A stretch of 64,000 nucleotides of DNA from an uncultured Treponema sp. Lineage in GTDB: Bacteria; Spirochaetota; Spirochaetia; Treponematales; Treponemataceae. Positions within the stretch are counted from its first letter, which is position 1; each line of letters starts with the position of its first letter. The translations under genes and the position numbers were made by a program. The stretch lies in assembly GCA_947166355.1 (NCBI GenBank), contig CAMVDX010000005.1, positions 1 through 64,000 of the forward strand, written 5' to 3'. The notes below the pieces were generated by a model. The model was given only the letters and a program-made list of their open reading frames with translations, did not search any database and was not told the origin of the DNA. Positions 1 through 8,668 of the stretch are shown piece by piece.

Positions 1-874
1 GGCCAGTCTTAGGATTGTGAGCAAACTGAACGTTAGTACCACCGATTACACCGATGTTCTCAACAATCTTGAATGCCATTTCCTGAAGCTTCTTTTCCAG
101 CTCCTTGTCGATCGTCATGAATGGAGCGGCACAGAAAGAGTCACCGGTGTGAACACCAACTGCATCAATATTTTCAATAGTACAGATTGCAACCATCTGA
201 TTTTTAGAATCGCGGACAACTTCAACTTCAAGCTCTTCCCAACCAAGAATAGACTCTTCAATCAAACACTGGTGAGTCATAGAAAGATCCAGACCGTTTG
301 CAACAATAGTGCGCAGCTCTTCAACATTGTAGCAGAAACCGCCACCCTGGCCGCCCATTGTATAAGCAGGACGAACAACCAGAGGGAAGCCGATTTCTTC
401 AGCAATCTTTTCAGCACCTTCAACAGTGTGACAGATTCCCGAGCGAGGAGTGTCGATACCAAGCGACTTCATAGTCTCCTTGAAAATCTCACGGTCCTCA
501 CCGCGCTCAATAGCGTCCAGGTTTACACCAATAACTTTTACACCGTATTTATCAAGAACGCCGGCCTTGTTCAGCTCCATAGCCATGTTCAAACCAGTCT
601 GACCACCAAGGTTAGGCAAAAGTGCATCAGGACGTTCCTTTTCAATAATCTGAGAAAGACGCTCAACATTCAGCGGCTCAATATAAGTAGCGTCCGCCAT
701 AACCGGGTCAGTCATAATAGTAGCCGGGTTAGAGTTTACAAGTACAATCTTGTAGCCAAGTTCGCGCAAAGCCTTACAAGCCTGAGTTCCCGAATAGTCA
801 AACTCACAAGCCTGACCAATAACAATCGGTCCCGAACCAATAATCAAAACTTTGTTGATGTCTGTTCTCTTCAT
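1..874 (-). CDS. carB: Carbamoyl-phosphate synthase large subunit, N-terminal part (cut by window edge)
   Basis: Makes carbamoyl phosphate from bicarbonate, ATP and ammonia (delivered by CarA) for pyrimidine and arginine synthesis. The reverse strand reads about 291 codons from the ATG at 872-874, beginning MKRTDINKVLIIGSGPIVIG, which is the standard CarB opening. It continues into the first ATP-grasp domain, with GGQTGLN near residue 70 and VVRPAYTMGGQGGG near residue 150. The full protein is normally about 1,070 residues, so most lies beyond base 1. A GGAGTA ribosome site sits just upstream of the ATG. No carA is adjacent upstream, so the two subunits are not encoded together in the usual carA-carB order here. 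Identification is secure; only the 3' end is missing. Confidence 0.96.
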   Translation of the reverse strand, partial: MKRTDINKVLIIGSGPIVIGQACEFDYSGTQACKALRELGYKIVLVNSNPATIMTDPVMADATYIEPLNVERLSQIIEKERPDALLPNLGGQTGLNMAMELNKAGVLDKYGVKVIGVNLDAIERGEDREIFKETMKSLGIDTPRSGICHTVEGAEKIAEEIGFPLVVRPAYTMGGQGGGFCYNVEELRTIVANGLDLSMTHQCLIEESILGWEELEVEVVRDSKNQMVAICTIENIDAVGVHTGDSFCAAPFMTIDKELEKKLQEMAFKIVENIGVIGGTNVQFAHNPKTG

Positions 875-979
875 AATCTATATACTCCTATATGTGTAAG
901 GCCGCTGGCGGCCGTTGTTTAATCGAAAACCGTTAAAAAAATTGCGAAAGCAATTTTTAGGTTATCCACCTTAATTTCA

Positions 980-1066
980 TAAAGGAGGGGAAAGCCTTCC
1001 CCTGGGCTCAGCCCTGCGGTCTTCGCCCACCCCTTCTAACGGGGGCTCCGCCCCCGTAACTCCCCC
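980..1066. repeat. GC-rich multi-hairpin repeat (family F), copy 1
   Basis: Three consecutive small hairpins: GGGGAA-agcc-TTCCCC, GGGC-tca-GCCC and GGGGGC-tcc-GCCCCC. The same arrangement (palindromic G/C block, 'cctgcgg', 'cccaccc', then a GGGGG/CCCCC hairpin and an 'aac.cccc' tail) recurs at 6741-6833, so this is a dispersed element and not a simple terminator. Confidence 0.6.
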
Positions 1067-1283
1067 GATTCATCACCGAGGATAAAAAAATTGGCGAGCC
1101 CTAAAAAGAACTCGCCATTAAATTCAAATAAAAATAGTATGAACAGTGTTTTTAATTTTGAGAATTAACATATCAAAACACGCTTCAGTTTTCATACTGA
1201 GAGTAAATAATATCAAAAAACCGCAACTTATTCTAGTAGTATTTAAAATCTTTAAAATTATTAAAGCTCGTACTTGAGAGCAG

Positions 1284-1403
1284 AGCGTTAGGGATTGTAG
1301 GGGCGCGAAGCGTTGCGTAGTGAGCTTGCGAACGTAGCAATGAAGCGTTAGCGGAACCCCGAAAAGCCCGACCCGGAGCGAAGCGGAGGGGAACGCCCAA
1401 AGC
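1284..1403 (+). repeat. GC-rich dispersed repeat (family E), copy 1
   Basis: The sequence contains GGAACCCCGAAAAGCCCGACC followed by GGAGCGAAGCGGAG and GGGAACGCCCAAA-like text. A close relative lies at 53337-53437 (GCCCCGCAAAGCCCGACC...GCGCCCAAA) and a diverged reverse-oriented one at 44429-44490. Both plus-strand copies end 10-50 bases before the promoter of the next gene. Confidence 0.6.
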
Positions 1404-1414
1404 ATGTTTAAGTT

Positions 1415-1443
1415 TTGAAAAAAAATCTTATATATAGTACAAT
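1415..1443 (+). promoter_or_regulatory. Sigma-70 promoter of the ketosynthase gene
   Basis: TTGAAA at 1415-1420, a 17-base spacer and TACAAT at 1438-1443. The predicted start of transcription (about 1450) leaves only a very short leader before the ATG at 1460, with AAAGG at 1449-1453 as the only ribosome site. Confidence 0.55.
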
Positions 1444-1459
1444 TAGGCAAAGGTATTTT

Positions 1460-2779
1460 ATGGAATTGTTTCTTTCTAAGCCCGGCGTTATGAGTTGCGC
1501 GGGCAATGATATTGACGAGCTCTGGCAGTCGGTAACCGGCGGAAATCAGCGGGGAATAAAAAAAGTGACTGCCTGCAACGGCGAAGAATATTTTGCGGCG
1601 CGGATTGATGAGTCTGTTTTGAAGCCGAGTGGTGCACGTTATGATATGAAAATTATGCGCATAGAAAATGCGGCGCTCGAACAGATTGCTTCTGAGATTG
1701 AGGCTGTAAAAGAGCGTTATGGTGCAGACCGGATTGCTGTTTGCGTGGGTTCGTGTGATAACGGAACTGAGTTCTCTCTGGCGAATCACCGTAAATATTT
1801 TTCACAGGGTGAGTTCTCTGCCGACTATTCGCTCGAGATTCAGGGTGCAGATTATGTTTCTACTTTTATAAAGGAAAAGTTTGGGCTGAGCGGGCCGGCG
1901 GTTACTTTTGCGACGGCTTGTTCTTCCAGCGCGGGGGCAATTATAAAGGCGGCCGAAATGATTAAGGCTGGTATTGTTGATGCGGCGGTTGTCGGCGGAA
2001 TTGATATTGCTTCTGACACAACGCTGATTGGCTTTAGTGCGCTTGAGGCGGTTTCTTCTGAAATTACAAATCCTTTCAGTAAAAATCGTCACGGAATTAC
2101 TCTTGGTGATGGCGCGGCATTTTTTGTGTTGAGCCGTGAGACGCTTTCGGTGGTTGAGTGCCCGCAAGGCGGGTGTATCGAAACCATCGGAAGCACTGTG
2201 CGTCTCCTCGGCTGGGGTGAAAGTGCCGACGCTTATCACATGACTTCGCCTGACCCGACAGGGGCAGGTGCAGAAAAAGCAATACGGCGCGCGCTTGAGA
2301 GCTCGGGAGTTTCGCTTGCGGATGTTGGCTACATCAACCTGCACGGAACGGGAACAAAGTTCAACGACAGTATGGAAGCAAAGGCTGTGGCGGCAATTTT
2401 TGGAGAAGGCGGAACTTTCGGTACGGATGGTGCATCCGGCGAAAATAAAGCCGGAGGTGCTCACGCAGCATCGGTTCCGGTTTCCACAACAAAGCCGGTT
2501 ACCGGGCATACGCTTGGAGCGGCGGCGGCCCTCGAGGCGGCAATCTGCTGGAAAGCTCTTGTAGAAAATAATGGAAAGAAAAATATAAAATTGCCGGTTC
2601 AGGTTTGGGACGGCGAGCGCGACGAGGAGCTTCCGGCACTTAATTTTGTGGGCGGAAAATCCTGCGGGGACGGGGAGTCTGGGGCTGGCGGTACGGCCGG
2701 CACTTCGGAACTCAAAGTCTGCCTCTCAAATTCCTTTGCCTTTGGCGGGGCTAATGCCTGTCTGGTATTGGGTGTATGA
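1460..2779 (+). CDS. Beta-ketoacyl-ACP synthase, ApeO-like (KS1)
   Basis: Condensing enzyme of the FabB/FabF thiolase fold, 439 residues from the ATG at 1460. A longer reading from TTG 1415 overlaps the promoter and is less likely. The catalytic triad is intact: Cys154 in TACSSSA, His295 in LHGTGT and His350 in TGHTLGA. It is divergent from housekeeping FabF (short N-terminus, extra Gly/Ala-rich stretches near residues 318-335 and 405-425). Residues about 231-244 (VVECPQGGCIETIG) are the translation of a dispersed DNA repeat. A hotdog dehydratase follows, then a ketoreductase and a second ketosynthase: the order seen in aryl-polyene clusters (apeO-P-Q-R). Ketosynthase activity is well supported; the aryl-polyene assignment is inference from order and resemblance. 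Confidence 0.8.
   Translation: MELFLSKPGVMSCAGNDIDELWQSVTGGNQRGIKKVTACNGEEYFAARIDESVLKPSGARYDMKIMRIENAALEQIASEIEAVKERYGADRIAVCVGSCDNGTEFSLANHRKYFSQGEFSADYSLEIQGADYVSTFIKEKFGLSGPAVTFATACSSSAGAIIKAAEMIKAGIVDAAVVGGIDIASDTTLIGFSALEAVSSEITNPFSKNRHGITLGDGAAFFVLSRETLSVVECPQGGCIETIGSTVRLLGWGESADAYHMTSPDPTGAGAEKAIRRALESSGVSLADVGYINLHGTGTKFNDSMEAKAVAAIFGEGGTFGTDGASGENKAGGAHAASVPVSTTKPVTGHTLGAAAALEAAICWKALVENNGKKNIKLPVQVWDGERDEELPALNFVGGKSCGDGESGAGGTAGTSELKVCLSNSFAFGGANACLVLGV
2149..2190 (+). repeat. Family C palindromic repeat inside the ketosynthase gene
   Basis: GGTGGTTGAGTG, then a CCCGC-aag-GCGGG hairpin, then TATCGAAACCATCGG. The layout matches the intergenic copy at 43215-43255 (GGTGGTTGAGTG, CCGC...GCGG, TGTCGAAACCACCG). 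It is in frame and encodes a loop of about 14 residues in KS1. Confidence 0.75.
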
Positions 2780-2780
2780 C

Positions 2781-2921
2781 AATGGATTGCTTCGTCGCTG
2801 CGCTCCTCGCAATGACGAAAGGGCGGCAGCGCTCCTCGCAAAGACGAATCTGTCATTGCGAGCGTAGTAACCGGTAATGCAGGCACAGTACCGTTATTGC
2901 GAGCGTAGCGAAGCAATCCAT
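2781..2921. repeat. Family A inverted repeat (TCATTGCGAG type)
   Basis: One arm reads GGATTGCTTCGTCGCTGCGC..CTCGCAATGAC; the opposite arm reads TTATTGCGAGCGTAGCGAAGCAATCCA, with partial copies between. It fills the gap between KS1 and the dehydratase. Other copies: 8669-8790, 11032-11220, 12803-12879, 13335-13408, 18209-18335, 45041-45221, and inside nnrD at 57955-58100. Confidence 0.85.
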
Positions 2922-2944
2922 ATTAATAAGGAGAACAATAATTT

Positions 2945-3433
2945 ATGGAAATTCAACAGTTAATCGAACACGACGAGCTTATCAACTATCTTCCTCATAA
3001 GGGAAAAATGTTTCTGCTTTCGCGTGTTACTCAGCACGATGTAAACAAGCACACAATTACAAGTGAATACGATATTACAGAAAACTGTATTTTTTATGAG
3101 CCGGAGTTTGACGGCGTTCCAAGCTGGGCCGGCTTTGAGTTTATGGCTCAGTGCATTTCGGCACTTACCGGAATTACAAATACAATTAAGGGACGTAAAC
3201 CGCTGCCGGGATTTATTCTCAGCGTAATGGAATTTAAAGCGGATGTAGGTTACCTCAAAAACAATACAACAATTCAGATGAAAGCTGTAGAAGATTTCCG
3301 CGACGAAGAAAATCATGTTTACCGCTACATCTGCGAGCTCTACGCAAACAAAAACGACGAAAAGCCTGTTGTTACAACAAAAGTTTCTGTAATGGAAACC
3401 GAAGACGCCGAAGCTCTTTTTGGCGATAAATAA
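2945..3433 (+). CDS. 3-hydroxyacyl-ACP dehydratase, ApeP-like hotdog protein
   Basis: Expected to remove water from 3-hydroxyacyl-ACP to give the trans-2-enoyl thioester. It is 162 residues long, the usual size for a single hotdog domain. Visible signatures are LPHKGKMFLLSRV with His18 near the N-terminus and PSWAGFEFMAQ with Glu65, which resembles the ApeP/FabA-like group more than FabZ. AAGGAG at 2928-2933 precedes the ATG at 2945. It lies 165 bases after KS1, separated only by a palindromic repeat, so co-transcription is plausible unless the repeat stops polymerase. No signal peptide, so cytoplasmic. The fold is well supported; the exact substrate is unknown. Confidence 0.82.
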   Translation: MEIQQLIEHDELINYLPHKGKMFLLSRVTQHDVNKHTITSEYDITENCIFYEPEFDGVPSWAGFEFMAQCISALTGITNTIKGRKPLPGFILSVMEFKADVGYLKNNTTIQMKAVEDFRDEENHVYRYICELYANKNDEKPVVTTKVSVMETEDAEALFGDK

Positions 3434-3457
3434 TAATTATATAAATCGATAAACTAT

Positions 3458-3486
3458 TTGGTCTTTTACTAAAACTAATTTATAAT
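3458..3486 (+). promoter_or_regulatory. Sigma-70 promoter of the GH3 gene
   Basis: TTGGTC at 3458-3463, a 17-base spacer and a consensus TATAAT at 3481-3486. The ribosome site CTGAGG and the ATG at 3517 follow, giving a leader of about 24 bases. An own promoter suggests GH3 is a separate unit inserted into the fatty-acid-like set. Confidence 0.6.
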
Positions 3487-3516
3487 TTATCTGAATTATT
3501 TTACCTGAGGATATTT

Positions 3517-5871
3517 ATGAATAGTGATTTAGAAAAACTGACCAGAGACGAAAAAATCCGTCTCTTCAACGGAGTGGGTAACTGGAACTCTTTTGATGCC
3601 GGCGGAAAGCTGCCTTCTTTTTCTATGAGTGATGGGCCGCATGGACTTCGCAAGCAGGATCCGGTGCAGGAAACCGAGGCCTATGCGGACATAAACCGCA
3701 GCCGGCTTGCTACCTGTTTTCCGACTTCTAGCTGTATGGCTGCCAGCTGGGACAAGGCTCTTTTAAGCGAAGAAGGTAAAGCGATTGCGGAGGAAGCTCA
3801 GTGCCAGGAGGTTGATCTTGTTCTTGGCCCTGGAACTAACATTAAGCGCTCTCCTTTGTGCGGCCGTAACTTTGAATATTTTTCAGAAGACCCTTACCTT
3901 GCGGGAACTCTTGCGGCCAGTTATATAAACGGCATGCAGGCTCTTGGGATCGGAACTTCGCTCAAGCACTTTACCTGCAATAATCAGGAAAAGCGCCGCC
4001 AGACTTCTAACTCTATTGTAGACGAAAAAACTCTTTCGGAAATATATCTGCGGCCTTTTGAAATTGCGGTTCGCAAGGCTCAGCCGGCCAGCATTATGGT
4101 TTCTTACAACAAGGTGAACGGCGAGTATGCGGCCGCAAGTAAGTTCCTGCTAACAGAAGTTCTCAGAAAAAAATGGGGCTTTAAGGGAATGGTGATTTCT
4201 GACTGGGGTGCTTGCATTGGTGCTGCAAACTGTCTTAAGGCCGGAATGACTCTTGCCATGCCTGATTCCAACGGATATTTTTCTCACCAGCTTTCGGCTG
4301 TTTATGATGAAGATTCTGAACTTCGCGAAAAGTTAGATGAGGCTAACCGCCTTGTTGTTGAAGCAGCTGAAAAATGGAATGGCGGCCACAGACAGAAGGC
4401 TGATAATTCTAAAATTGATTTCCCTGTTCACCATAAGGCTGCCCTGCGTTTTGCAACCAGCTCTGCAGTTCTGCTTAAAAACGACGGTGTTCTCCCGCTC
4501 CCGGCCAAATCAAAAATTACAGTAATTGGCGGTCTTGCTGCCACAATGAAATTTCAGGGTGGTGGTTCAAGCCATATTAATGCGGCTGAATACCCGAGTG
4601 CGCTGGAAAGTCTTAAAGCTCTTGGCTACGAAATTGATTACACAGAAGGCTACCCGACAGACCTTGGCAACGTAAGTGAGAAAGGCTACGCCCAGGCCCT
4701 GGAGCTTGCGAAAAAGGCGGCAAGCGAAAAAGTGCCTCTGCTTTTCTTCTGCGGTCTTACAGAGGAGTTTGAAGGCGAAGGCTTTGACCGCGAAACAATT
4801 GCCCTGCCTCAGGTTCAGACAAAGCTTCTGGATCAGATTCTTGAGACTGGAGCAGAGGTAATTGCCGTAACCTTCAGCGGCGCCCCGATTGATATTTATT
4901 TTGCAGACAAGGTTCGAGCTGTACTTCATATGTATCTTTGTGGCGAGGCTTGTGGAGAAGCCTGTGCAGAGCTTTTGAGCGGAAACGTAAACCCGAGCGG
5001 AAAGCTTGCCGAGACCTTCCCATTTTCAGAAAAGGACACACCATGTTACGGTAACTTTGGCGGCGAAGATGACAATATTGAATACAAGGAAGGCTGCCTA
5101 GTAGGCTACCGCTATTACGAAGCAAAAAATATTCCAGTGCGCTATGAGTTTGGTTACGGGCTCAGCTATACAACTTTTGAATATTCTAACCTGGAAGTTG
5201 ATGCCGTTGCTCGCCGGGTTTCTTTTGATATTAAAAACACAGGCGCGGTAAAGGGAGCAGAAGCGGCCCAGATATACATACAGAAGGCTGGGGCCGAATA
5301 CCCGGAGCTTCGCGGTTTTGAAAAGGTTGAGCTTGAAGCAGGCCAGACTAAACGCATTAATGTTGAGCTCGACGAAAATACTTTTAAGACCTATGACACT
5401 ACAGCTCACGATTTTGTGCCAGCTGCAGGCCAGTATAAAATCAAGGTTGGAAAGTCTGTAAGGAAAATCATTCTTGAGCAGGGGCTTACGCTTAGTGCAG
5501 AGCAGGCTGCTCAGGCCGGTGCGGAGAATTCAGGCTACACTCCGGACACTGCCCTCTACAATGACTTCTTTACAAACACTTTTTACGAACAGCATCACCG
5601 CGGCACCTTTACCACTGCTGACAACCTTGGCGACATGGCGAAGGAAAGCTTTGCAGTACGCATGATTCTTCGCTTTATAATCCGTGCTATGCTTTTTACA
5701 ATGAAGGGAAAATCAAAAGATGATCCTTCAGTAAAAATTGCAATCAGTGCGATAGAAGAAAATCCGCTTGAAAGTCTGATTAGCATAACAAACGGAGTTT
5801 TGTCAGAAAAGAGAATGCAGAGAGTGATACGTCTTGCAAATCGCGGTGCAAAGCGCAAGGCAAAGAACTGA
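3517..5871 (+). CDS. Glycoside hydrolase family 3 beta-glucosidase-type enzyme
   Basis: Predicted to release glucose or xylose from the non-reducing end of beta-linked oligosaccharides. It has 784 residues. The N-terminal TIM-barrel carries KHFTCNNQE near residue 150 and the nucleophile Asp229 in MVISDWGA. The second alpha/beta domain begins around residue 310 (SSAVLLKNDGVLPLP) and includes GGGSSHINA. A fibronectin-III-like domain follows YGLSYTTFEY (about residues 550-660). The last 110 residues form an extra C-terminal piece ending in ENPLESLISITNGVLSEKRMQRV, of the kind seen in other gut-bacterial GH3 enzymes. There is no signal peptide, so it probably acts on imported oligosaccharides in the cytoplasm. 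It interrupts the KS-DH-KR-KS gene set, has its own promoter, and has no obvious link to it. Confidence 0.9.
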   Translation: MNSDLEKLTRDEKIRLFNGVGNWNSFDAGGKLPSFSMSDGPHGLRKQDPVQETEAYADINRSRLATCFPTSSCMAASWDKALLSEEGKAIAEEAQCQEVDLVLGPGTNIKRSPLCGRNFEYFSEDPYLAGTLAASYINGMQALGIGTSLKHFTCNNQEKRRQTSNSIVDEKTLSEIYLRPFEIAVRKAQPASIMVSYNKVNGEYAAASKFLLTEVLRKKWGFKGMVISDWGACIGAANCLKAGMTLAMPDSNGYFSHQLSAVYDEDSELREKLDEANRLVVEAAEKWNGGHRQKADNSKIDFPVHHKAALRFATSSAVLLKNDGVLPLPAKSKITVIGGLAATMKFQGGGSSHINAAEYPSALESLKALGYEIDYTEGYPTDLGNVSEKGYAQALELAKKAASEKVPLLFFCGLTEEFEGEGFDRETIALPQVQTKLLDQILETGAEVIAVTFSGAPIDIYFADKVRAVLHMYLCGEACGEACAELLSGNVNPSGKLAETFPFSEKDTPCYGNFGGEDDNIEYKEGCLVGYRYYEAKNIPVRYEFGYGLSYTTFEYSNLEVDAVARRVSFDIKNTGAVKGAEAAQIYIQKAGAEYPELRGFEKVELEAGQTKRINVELDENTFKTYDTTAHDFVPAAGQYKIKVGKSVRKIILEQGLTLSAEQAAQAGAENSGYTPDTALYNDFFTNTFYEQHHRGTFTTADNLGDMAKESFAVRMILRFIIRAMLFTMKGKSKDDPSVKIAISAIEENPLESLISITNGVLSEKRMQRVIRLANRGAKRKAKN

Positions 5872-5972
5872 ACTAAAAAATAAAAGAGACTTGATGTAAT
5901 GACAAAATCTACTAAAAATGTCATAATGAGAATAGAAAACGGCCGCACAGGCCTTTAACAGGAGTAAATAAA

Positions 5973-6725
5973 ATGGAAAACGCTAATGCTGATAAGAAAG
6001 TTCTTGTAACTGGAGCGAGCGGCGGAATTGGCCGCGCAATTGCTGTTGAGGCTGCTAAGGCCGGATATTATGTAATCTGTCACTATAACGGAAGTCAGGG
6101 AAAGGCAGAGGAAACTCTTGCTCAGATTCAGGCTGCCGGCGGACAGGGCGAACTGATTCAGTTTGATGTTTCTAACCGCGAAGACTGTAAGGCAAAGCTC
6201 GGAGCCCTTTCAGAAAAATATGGCGCTCTCTGGGGAATCGTAAACAACGCCGGTGTTACCCGCGATAATACTTTTGTTGCTATGAGCGGTGAAGACTGGG
6301 ACAAGGTTATCCACACAAACCTCGACAGCTTCTATAATGTAATTAATCCGCTTTTAATGCCGATGGCAAGCCGTAAGAACAAGCGCGGTGGCCGTATCAT
6401 CACAATTTCTTCTGTAAGTGGCGTTGACGGAAACCGCGGTCAGACAAACTACTCTGCTTCTAAAGCCGGAATTATCGGTGCTACAAAGGCTCTCGCAGTT
6501 GAGCTCGCAGGTCGCGGAATTACCTGTAACGCAATTGCTCCTGGTGTAATTGAAACAGATATGACTAAAGCAATCCGCCCAGAAGTTTATGAAATCATTA
6601 TGAAGTCTATTCCTATGGGCCGTGCCGGTAAGCCGGAAGAAATCGCAAGCGCTGCAGTATTCCTGCTTAGCGAAGGTGCCGCTTACATTACCCGCCAGGT
6701 TATTGAAATCGACGGTGGTATGTAA
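5973..6725 (+). CDS. fabG: 3-oxoacyl-ACP reductase, FabG family (ApeQ position)
   Basis: NADPH-dependent short-chain dehydrogenase that should reduce 3-ketoacyl-ACP to 3-hydroxyacyl-ACP. It has 250 residues, the normal FabG length. Motifs are TGASGGIG at residues 13-20 (cofactor binding), NNAG near residue 90, ISSVSG with the catalytic Ser, and YSASK with Tyr160 and Lys164. The C-terminus ITRQVIEIDGGM is typical of FabG. AGGAG at 5960-5964 precedes the ATG at 5973. It supplies the reductase step for the two neighbouring ketosynthases and the dehydratase. It could instead be the general FabG of the cell, because no other copy is visible for comparison. Confidence 0.88.
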   Translation: MENANADKKVLVTGASGGIGRAIAVEAAKAGYYVICHYNGSQGKAEETLAQIQAAGGQGELIQFDVSNREDCKAKLGALSEKYGALWGIVNNAGVTRDNTFVAMSGEDWDKVIHTNLDSFYNVINPLLMPMASRKNKRGGRIITISSVSGVDGNRGQTNYSASKAGIIGATKALAVELAGRGITCNAIAPGVIETDMTKAIRPEVYEIIMKSIPMGRAGKPEEIASAAVFLLSEGAAYITRQVIEIDGGM

Positions 6726-6740
6726 TTTTAAAAGACAGGA

Positions 6741-6833
6741 GGGAGGGGCCCCTCCCTGCGGCCGCACTTTGTTGCGGCCTACCCACCCAGCGGGGGTAAA
6801 ATCAAAGCCAAATTCCACCCCCGCAACGCCCCC
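6741..6833. repeat. GC-rich multi-hairpin repeat (family F), copy 2
   Basis: A perfect 16-base palindrome GGGAGGGGCCCCTCCC (6741-6756), then GGCCGC...GCGGCC (6760-6779), then CGGGGGT...ACCCCCG (about 6791-6823) and a CAACGCCCCCAT tail. It matches the arrangement at 980-1066. Lying 15 bases after fabG, it could end its transcript. Confidence 0.65.
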
Positions 6834-7002
6834 ATCCCATTTTCCACATTTTTACAAAATAAAAAATTATTTGCGAATATCCTTTTAGCGTGTTAAAATT
6901 ATCTGAAACTGAGCATAATCTAATAAAGTCCTTATATACTTGTTTTTAATAAAAGTTTTTTAAATGTAAGCTAAGTATTTCCAAATTTTTTGGAGGACGA
7001 TA

Positions 7003-8661
7003 TTGAAATATTTTAATCGAAAGAATCTCCTGATGGCCCTTCTAACCATTTATGGGCTTGCGTGTATTGTGGGAGTAACAAGATTAGCAACAATTTCTGG
7101 TCAAATAATACGCTACGGAAACTTTGTTTTTCCGATATCTTCGATACAAGGCATTATTGCGACTTTAAATTTTTTGAGCTGTATTATTCTGGTTTTTATT
7201 GATTTTAAGAAGGGAAGCAAGCTCGCTTTTGGTATAATGGCATTGAGCCTTCTGGCTGCCTTGAATCCGATAATTGGTTCCCACAATCTGGCTCCTCTTC
7301 CAAGTGTAGTAACTTCTCTTGTTTCTTTTATAACGGTTTTGATTATTTATTCCTTTTATAAAAAATCTACAATCAACAGTCTTACAGATTTTATTACCGG
7401 TCTTCCGAACAGACGTTACTATGTTAAATATGTAAATCAGCAGTTAGAAGCAAAAAATAACTTTCTTCTTGCCTGTATCGAAATAGAAGATTTTAAAAAT
7501 ATAAATGATGTTTATGGCATTCAGGCAGGAGATTATATTCTTAAGGAAGTTGCACCAAAGCTTAAAAGCATGATGGGAAAAGATGAAATGCTGTTTAAGA
7601 TTACCGGTGGAATTTTTGCAATGATTCTGGATGAAAATAACTACGCAGAGGAAAAGTTAAAGCTGGTTATTCGTTCGGAAGTTATGACACTTCCTCCAAA
7701 GCATGGTGAAGACACTTCTATAAAAAAGACCTGCAATGTTTCGCTTGCGGCCGGTGTAGTTAATATAAATCAGGATTACGACAAAGAAAGAAATGCTTCT
7801 GGAATTCTCCGCTATAGTGAAATTGCTCTTGCGGAAGCCCGTAAATCTTCTGAACAGAAAATTTGTTTTTATGATGATTCCCTTCTGGATTCTGATTTTG
7901 AGCAAAAGGAAGCTGAGTTCCTTATAAAAGACGCAATGGCTCACAATTGGTTTTATCTTGTTTATCAGCCGCAGTATATTACGGAGGGTAAAAAACTCCG
8001 TGGCTTTGAAACTTTGATTCGCTGCAGAAAACCTGATGGCTCAATCGTAAGTCCTGCTATGTTTATTCCTGCTGCAGAAAAAACAAATCTTATCACAGAA
8101 ATTGATGATTACGTTCTCCGCCGTGCAATGACAGAAATGAAGCCTGTGCTCGAAGCCAACGGAAACAACTTTGTTGTATCAATCAATGTATCTGCAAAAA
8201 ATATTGCTACCGAAAATTTTGCTGAAAAGATTAACCAGATGATTGAAGAAATTCAATTCCCTGCTGAAAATCTCGAAATCGAAATTACTGAGTATTCTTT
8301 TGCAGAATCTATGGAAAATACTATAGACAATATTCTGACGCTGCGAACTCTTGGTGTTCAGATTGCCCTTGATGATTTTGGAACGGGCTATACTTCTATT
8401 GCCCAGCTTATGAAGCTGCCTGTAAATCTTTTGAAAATTGACAAGAGCTTAATCGATGAGATTGAAAATGACCCCGTAATGAGCGACATGGTAGATTCTA
8501 TAATCTACATGGGCCACATCATGGACTGCGAAGTAATTTCCGAAGGTGTAGAAAACGAAAATCAGCTCGCAATTCTCAAAGAGCACAAATGCGACTTCAT
8601 CCAGGGCTTCGTCTGGGGCAAACCTCTGCCGTACGAAGAAGCAAAGGCTCTGGTGAAATAA
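7003..8661 (+). CDS. Membrane EAL-domain c-di-GMP phosphodiesterase with degenerate GGDEF
   Basis: It probably degrades cyclic-di-GMP, which controls motility and attachment. It has 552 residues from a TTG start at 7003, chosen because GGAGG at 6992-6996 is correctly spaced. About four membrane helices occupy residues 8-115. A GGDEF domain follows (LTDFITGLPNRR), but the signature reads TGGIF where GGDEF is expected, so it should not make c-di-GMP. The EAL domain starts near residue 310. It keeps the catalytic pattern: ETL (for EAL), SINVSA, EIEITE, DDFGTGYTS, KIDKSLI, EGVE and QGF. Enzyme activity is inferred from these residues. It lies between fabG and the second ketosynthase and is probably unrelated to them in function. 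Confidence 0.88.
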   Translation: MKYFNRKNLLMALLTIYGLACIVGVTRLATISGQIIRYGNFVFPISSIQGIIATLNFLSCIILVFIDFKKGSKLAFGIMALSLLAALNPIIGSHNLAPLPSVVTSLVSFITVLIIYSFYKKSTINSLTDFITGLPNRRYYVKYVNQQLEAKNNFLLACIEIEDFKNINDVYGIQAGDYILKEVAPKLKSMMGKDEMLFKITGGIFAMILDENNYAEEKLKLVIRSEVMTLPPKHGEDTSIKKTCNVSLAAGVVNINQDYDKERNASGILRYSEIALAEARKSSEQKICFYDDSLLDSDFEQKEAEFLIKDAMAHNWFYLVYQPQYITEGKKLRGFETLIRCRKPDGSIVSPAMFIPAAEKTNLITEIDDYVLRRAMTEMKPVLEANGNNFVVSINVSAKNIATENFAEKINQMIEEIQFPAENLEIEITEYSFAESMENTIDNILTLRTLGVQIALDDFGTGYTSIAQLMKLPVNLLKIDKSLIDEIENDPVMSDMVDSIIYMGHIMDCEVISEGVENENQLAILKEHKCDFIQGFVWGKPLPYEEAKALVK

Positions 8662-8668
8662 GCTTATA

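Larger units (their letters stand above)
875..1459. other. Divergent intergenic region rich in hairpins
   Basis: This 585-base gap lies between carB (minus) and the first ketosynthase (plus). I see no convincing gene. It holds a small hairpin GGCCGC-tg-GCGGCC at 900-913, a short A/T-flanked hairpin ATTGC-gaaa-GCAAT near 941-956, a GC-rich repeat block at 980-1066, a hairpin GGCGAG...CTCGCC at 1093-1115, and a second GC-rich repeat at 1284-1403 that stops just before a sigma-70 promoter. A long reverse reading frame across 1124-1789 is an artefact: it runs through the 1284-1403 repeat and into the antisense of the ketosynthase. Confidence 0.6.

Noticed and set aside
17..922. A 301-codon forward reading frame at the window start
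   Set aside because: It is the antisense of carB, which has a clear family match on the minus strand.
1124..1789. A 221-codon reverse reading frame
   Set aside because: Its first half is the antisense of KS1 and the rest runs through the family E repeat; this type of false reading frame comes with the repeat.
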